Positions 23,351-26,420 of a stretch of DNA of 26,420 bases are shown here, piece by piece. Each line of letters begins with the position of its first letter. The first letter of the stretch is position 1. The stretch is from CAAGNP01 sp045644725 (GTDB taxonomy: Bacteria > Bacteroidota > Bacteroidia > Bacteroidales > UBA932), in NCBI GenBank assembly GCA_045644725.1, contig JAZRHK010000050.1:1-26420 (forward strand). The letters are read 5' to 3'. The position numbers were made by a program, and so were the translations under genes. The notes beneath the pieces are model-generated. The model did not search any database. It was not told the origin of the DNA and saw only the letters and a program-made list of their open reading frames with translations.

Positions 23351-25522
23351 TTAAAATCCCATTAGGAAATTCTCTTCTTTGGTGTTTGGTGGTAGTCTCT
23401 TCAATTCAATTGTTCCAAGTTCTTCCAGCCTCTTTTTCGCATCGGTATTTCCTTTCTCTGCAGCCTTTTTGTACCACTTGATGGCTTCTGCTCTACTGGG
23501 ACTAATACTTTTGCCATTATTATATTTGCTGTTGTAGCAATCGCCCAGATATAATTGTGCATATGAATTGCCTCTATCAGCAATTTTTCTGAGCAATTTC
23601 ATAGCTGTTAGAATAGATTGATTTACACCTATTCCCTTAATATAACAATATGCCAGATTCAATATTCCGTATTCATATTCTTTGTCTGCTGCCATTTTGT
23701 ACCACTTGACTGCTTCTCTGTAATCTTGATTTACTCCATAACCATAGAAATAACAATTTCCTATGTTTACCATAGCTGGACTAAATCCATTTTTTTGGTA
23801 TAGGCCCTTTTGCCATTCTATAGCTTGACCGTATTCTTCAGACAGATCACAGCTTTCAACTTGGTATATGGACCTCTCAAGATTATGTTCTGAAGCATTT
23901 CTCGTCCATTTGAGAGCTGATATATTGTCATTGTTCTTGGAATGGCAATATCCCAAAAAGATTTGTGCTGCTGTATAATTTTGTTTTGCAGCGTGTTCGT
24001 ACCAATATATGGCCTCAGATTGATCGGCTGGTACCCCTTTACCATCATAGTAGCAAGTTCCCAACAGGTTCTGGGCACGTGGATCTCCCAACTCTGCAGC
24101 TTGTTCTAGCAACTCCGTGGCAGACGAATACTCCTTTTCATTATAATATAGTTTGCCTGTGCTGTATATTGCGTTTGCCTCAATAATGTCTTCAGTACTA
24201 ATATTCTTTATTTTTGATTTGGTTCCATCGGCGGTGGTTACATTGAGCGATCTGTTGATACTTGTAGTCTTGTTGTGCTCCACTTGAGCAGAGAGTGAGA
24301 GGGCTTGATACCCATTCAGAGAGATTTCTATAGAATGGTTTCCTGATACCACTTGTGTAATAAGGGGGGTGATTCCTACCTCTTTTCCGTCGATTTTGAC
24401 TGTAGCGTCAGATGGTGTACTTTCTATAGCGATGGTGCCAAATAGAGGAACTGGAGCACCGACTGTATGTGATGATGTCTCTCCATCCTGAACCCTGAAA
24501 AGGATACTCTGTGACTGGTGTCCAGCTTTTTTTGCTTCAAGTTTATGTTGTGAAAGGGAACTCAGTCTGCCTGTCCATGACCCATTTCCCTTAAATACGT
24601 CATCTATCCATATTTCTGCATCCTTGTCTGGTGTGGAGCAGGTGACTGTTCCAAATTGGGGTGTAAGGCTTAAGTTAATATATTGCCTTTCGCCATTGCC
24701 ATAAATGTTGATGTTTTCTATCAATGGATAGTAGTCTGTTGTTTGGAGTCTTATGGATATATCTCCTTTAGGAAATCTTGTGTCCAGATTACACGGTGTT
24801 GTCCCGACCTCTTTATTGTCAATATATACTTTGGCACCTGAAGGGTCGCTGTTGATGGTGAGCAAACCATAGGTTGGCTTCATTTCTATATTGATTTTTG
24901 GGGTATTAGCTCCAAGTGTTATAGAACCTTCTACAGTCTCAAATAGAGGATGTTCCACTTTATAATAATAAATTCCGTAGTCCAGCAGATGGTTGAACTG
25001 TTTGCCGTCGATAACGGTAGAAAGCAGTTCATAGTTCTTGCTTTTGCCGACTGATAGGGTTGCGTTTGGCTCGTTTATGGCTATTTTGAGATAGTTGCTG
25101 GACAATACTGCGTTATGTACCACCTGCAGTGCGGCGTCGGTAATCAGGTTAACTAAGTATACCGCACCCGCCTGCAACTGGACAGATACAGGCGGAACAT
25201 CAGTATACCCTTTGCATGTGAATCTCAGGTTTTTTGCCTGGTAAGGGACATAGAACCATATTTCACCATTCTCCATCTCCCTTCTCTCCTTCAGTCCGAT
25301 ACCACCCACATCCAACACGAGGGGACTGCTCAGTTCGTTGGTTGTCCTGACTTTTATAAGTGCACAAAGGTTGTCATTCCAGTCTTTTACAGGATAGTAT
25401 ACCTTCGCATCAAGATCATTGGGCATATGCTCCACTTTACCATTTATGGACATGTTTAATGTTTGACCGAAAGCGGTAAGTGAGATAAGTATGACGAGAA
25501 GGGAAATGGCGACATTTCTCAT
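23351..25522 (-). CDS. Exported PEGA-domain / SEL1-repeat protein 2
   Basis: The 723-residue paralogue of protein 1 has the same plan: signal peptide (MRNVAISLLVILISLTAFG), N-terminal domain to about 150, three PEGA-like modules (starting near 217, 289 and 360) and a shorter run of about seven SEL1 repeats (for example GDPRAQNLLGTCYYDGKG and REAVKWYKMAADKE). It ends with a non-repeat tail (LKRLPPNTKEENFLMGF). The repeats are much more diverged from protein 1 than the N-terminus, suggesting that the repeat part sets binding specificity. It lies 25 nt after the PLP-enzyme gene and 23 nt before protein 1, so the three could be one transcript. A -7-like box overlaps the gap at 25527-25534. Confidence 0.88.
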   Translation of the reverse strand: MRNVAISLLVILISLTAFGQTLNMSINGKVEHMPNDLDAKVYYPVKDWNDNLCALIKVRTTNELSSPLVLDVGGIGLKERREMENGEIWFYVPYQAKNLRFTCKGYTDVPPVSVQLQAGAVYLVNLITDAALQVVHNAVLSSNYLKIAINEPNATLSVGKSKNYELLSTVIDGKQFNHLLDYGIYYYKVEHPLFETVEGSITLGANTPKINIEMKPTYGLLTINSDPSGAKVYIDNKEVGTTPCNLDTRFPKGDISIRLQTTDYYPLIENINIYGNGERQYINLSLTPQFGTVTCSTPDKDAEIWIDDVFKGNGSWTGRLSSLSQHKLEAKKAGHQSQSILFRVQDGETSSHTVGAPVPLFGTIAIESTPSDATVKIDGKEVGITPLITQVVSGNHSIEISLNGYQALSLSAQVEHNKTTSINRSLNVTTADGTKSKIKNISTEDIIEANAIYSTGKLYYNEKEYSSATELLEQAAELGDPRAQNLLGTCYYDGKGVPADQSEAIYWYEHAAKQNYTAAQIFLGYCHSKNNDNISALKWTRNASEHNLERSIYQVESCDLSEEYGQAIEWQKGLYQKNGFSPAMVNIGNCYFYGYGVNQDYREAVKWYKMAADKEYEYGILNLAYCYIKGIGVNQSILTAMKLLRKIADRGNSYAQLYLGDCYNSKYNNGKSISPSRAEAIKWYKKAAEKGNTDAKKRLEELGTIELKRLPPNTKEENFLMGF
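25107..25477 (-). repeat. Near-identical block shared with 22912-23282
   Basis: The second copy of the 371-bp direct repeat, offset by 2195 bp. It lies wholly inside the 5' part of the PEGA/SEL1 protein 2 gene, with sharp edges at both ends, as expected after recent gene conversion between paralogues. Confidence 0.9.
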
Positions 25523-25526
25523 GGTG

Positions 25527-25534
25527 CAAATCTA
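25527..25534 (-). promoter_or_regulatory. Possible -7 box before PEGA/SEL1 protein 2
   Basis: The minus strand reads TAGATTTG, matching TAnnTTTG, but it ends only 4 nt before the ATG, and the nearest TTG is 17 nt upstream. If real, the transcript would be leaderless or nearly so. It could equally be chance within an operon gap. Confidence 0.25.
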
Positions 25535-25547
25535 TTTGTTGGCGACT

Positions 25548-26420
25548 TTACCAAGTGAAAAGATCTGATTGGGGGAAGAGTCCGAACAGACCGCCTGTAT
25601 GGATGAATAGAACATTCTCACAATCGGCAAGTTTTCCACCCTCTTTCATCTCATTTACGGTACCGATAAGACCTTTGCCGGTATAGCAAGTATCGAAAAT
25701 TATACCCTCCATACGTGCCACCTGTTTGATAAATTCCAGCTCTTCCGGACGTGATAGTGCGTAACCCACACCTACATATTGATCCACCATATCAATATCA
25801 TTGATCTTGAAATCACAGTAATCTTTCCATTCCTGAAGCGATTTGCCTCCTGGCAGTTTGCCGAATTTGTCAAGGTAATCCACGGCTTCGTGAGCCATAG
25901 GGGCGATTCTCTCCTGGAAGTAGAGGTTGTCATCGCATACGCAAACACCAAGAACTTTCTTTCCAAGGCCAAGAACTCTGTTTGCAAGGTTAAGACCTGC
26001 ACAAGTACCACCTGAACCGGTAGCTACCACCACTGCATCGAATTTTACACCAAGTTCCTTTTCCTGTTCTACGATCTCCTCCATGGCTCCGTAGTAGCCA
26101 AGTGTACCGATTGCATTTGATGCACCCTCTGGGATGATATAAGGTTTATAGCCCTGTTTCTTGTATTCCTCAGCCAGTTGTGCCATGATAGCATCACGGC
26201 TATTGCTGTACTCAGATGGTGAGCAGAAGTGGATGTCTGCACCGAAAAGACGGTCCATAAAATAGTTGCCGGCAACCTCAGGATTGATAAGGTCCTCACG
26301 AGGGCATTCAGGCGCTGGTTGAGAGGTACATGATTTGTCCTCAGGGTGTTTTGGTGGAAGTGTTTCTGCAGTATGGCCAGGTTTGTATGGCATGGTGATG
26401 GCATCTTTGGGTGAGATGCG
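25548..26420 (-). CDS. PLP-dependent D-cysteine desulfhydrase / ACC deaminase family enzyme (5' end outside window)
   Basis: The C-terminal 290 residues of a fold-type II PLP enzyme are visible; the frame is open to the window edge, so the catalytic lysine region is not seen. Family features are INPEVAGNYFMDRLFGADIH, PYIIPEGASNAIGTLGYYGAMEEI, the phosphate-binding glycine loop VVVATGSGGTCAGL, YVGVGYALSRPEELEFI and the closing FIHTGGLFGLF. The reaction is probably desulfhydration or deamination of a small amino acid such as D-cysteine. The first 45 residues in the window (ISPKDAITMPYKPGHTAETL onward, rich in Pro, His and Lys) do not show the Ser-Asn-His segment expected there. The real start is beyond 26420; the Met at 26393 is internal. 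Confidence 0.8.
   Translation of the reverse strand, partial: RISPKDAITMPYKPGHTAETLPPKHPEDKSCTSQPAPECPREDLINPEVAGNYFMDRLFGADIHFCSPSEYSNSRDAIMAQLAEEYKKQGYKPYIIPEGASNAIGTLGYYGAMEEIVEQEKELGVKFDAVVVATGSGGTCAGLNLANRVLGLGKKVLGVCVCDDNLYFQERIAPMAHEAVDYLDKFGKLPGGKSLQEWKDYCDFKINDIDMVDQYVGVGYALSRPEELEFIKQVARMEGIIFDTCYTGKGLIGTVNEMKEGGKLADCENVLFIHTGGLFGLFPQSDLFTW

Overview
The window comes from an anaerobic member of the Bacteroidota, most likely order Bacteroidales. The support is threefold. Several transcription units carry the Bacteroidota-type -7 box TAnnTTTG, some with a TTG -33 element at 19-20 nt spacing. Start codons have no clear Shine-Dalgarno sequence. The gene set is typical of the group: pyruvate phosphate dikinase, [FeFe]-hydrogenase maturases, PEGA/SEL1 proteins, a fused PurL and a secreted bleomycin-hydrolase-type peptidase. 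I cannot name a genus.

Layout. 1-240: palindrome-rich intergenic repeats next to a tRNA-Arg(UCU) on the minus strand that has its own promoter and terminator. 417-4877 (minus): a packed four-gene cluster, K+/H+ antiporter - DUF6913-like protein - DUF368 undecaprenyl-phosphate translocase - secreted C1 peptidase. 4959-7200 (plus): hydF-hydE, overlapping by 14 nt, divergent from the antiporter. 7204-15053 (minus): purL overlapping a PIN-PhoH ATPase gene by 19 nt, then ppdK with its own promoter. 15167-16660 (plus): folC, carrying an unusual in-frame palindromic and tandem-repeat segment. 16716-16891 (plus): two tRNA-Val(UAC) genes with promoter and terminator. 16964-20737 (minus): a four-gene cluster, SPFH protein - small ribbon-helix-helix protein - alpha/beta hydrolase - NhaC antiporter, behind a well-formed promoter with an inverted repeat at the predicted start point. 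20820-26420 (minus): two PEGA/SEL1-repeat secreted paralogues and a PLP enzyme of the D-cysteine desulfhydrase/ACC deaminase family that runs off the window end.

How the genes fit together. HydE and HydF build the hydrogenase H-cluster and PPDK serves pyruvate/PEP interconversion, both consistent with fermentative life. PurL and FolC belong to purine and folate (one-carbon) metabolism and are divergently arranged. The two antiporter-containing clusters look like membrane and ion-homeostasis units: one couples a cation/proton exchanger to lipid-carrier recycling, the other couples Na+/H+ exchange to an SPFH membrane scaffold.

Most of the window is ordinary core genome. The points most worth a second look are the palindromic insertion inside folC, the sharply bounded near-identical 371-bp block shared by the two PEGA/SEL1 genes, the SPFH/ribbon-helix-helix operon with its candidate operator, and the PLP-enzyme N-terminus that does not match its family. 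I did not see a clearly new multi-gene system, a CRISPR array, a phage or an insertion sequence.
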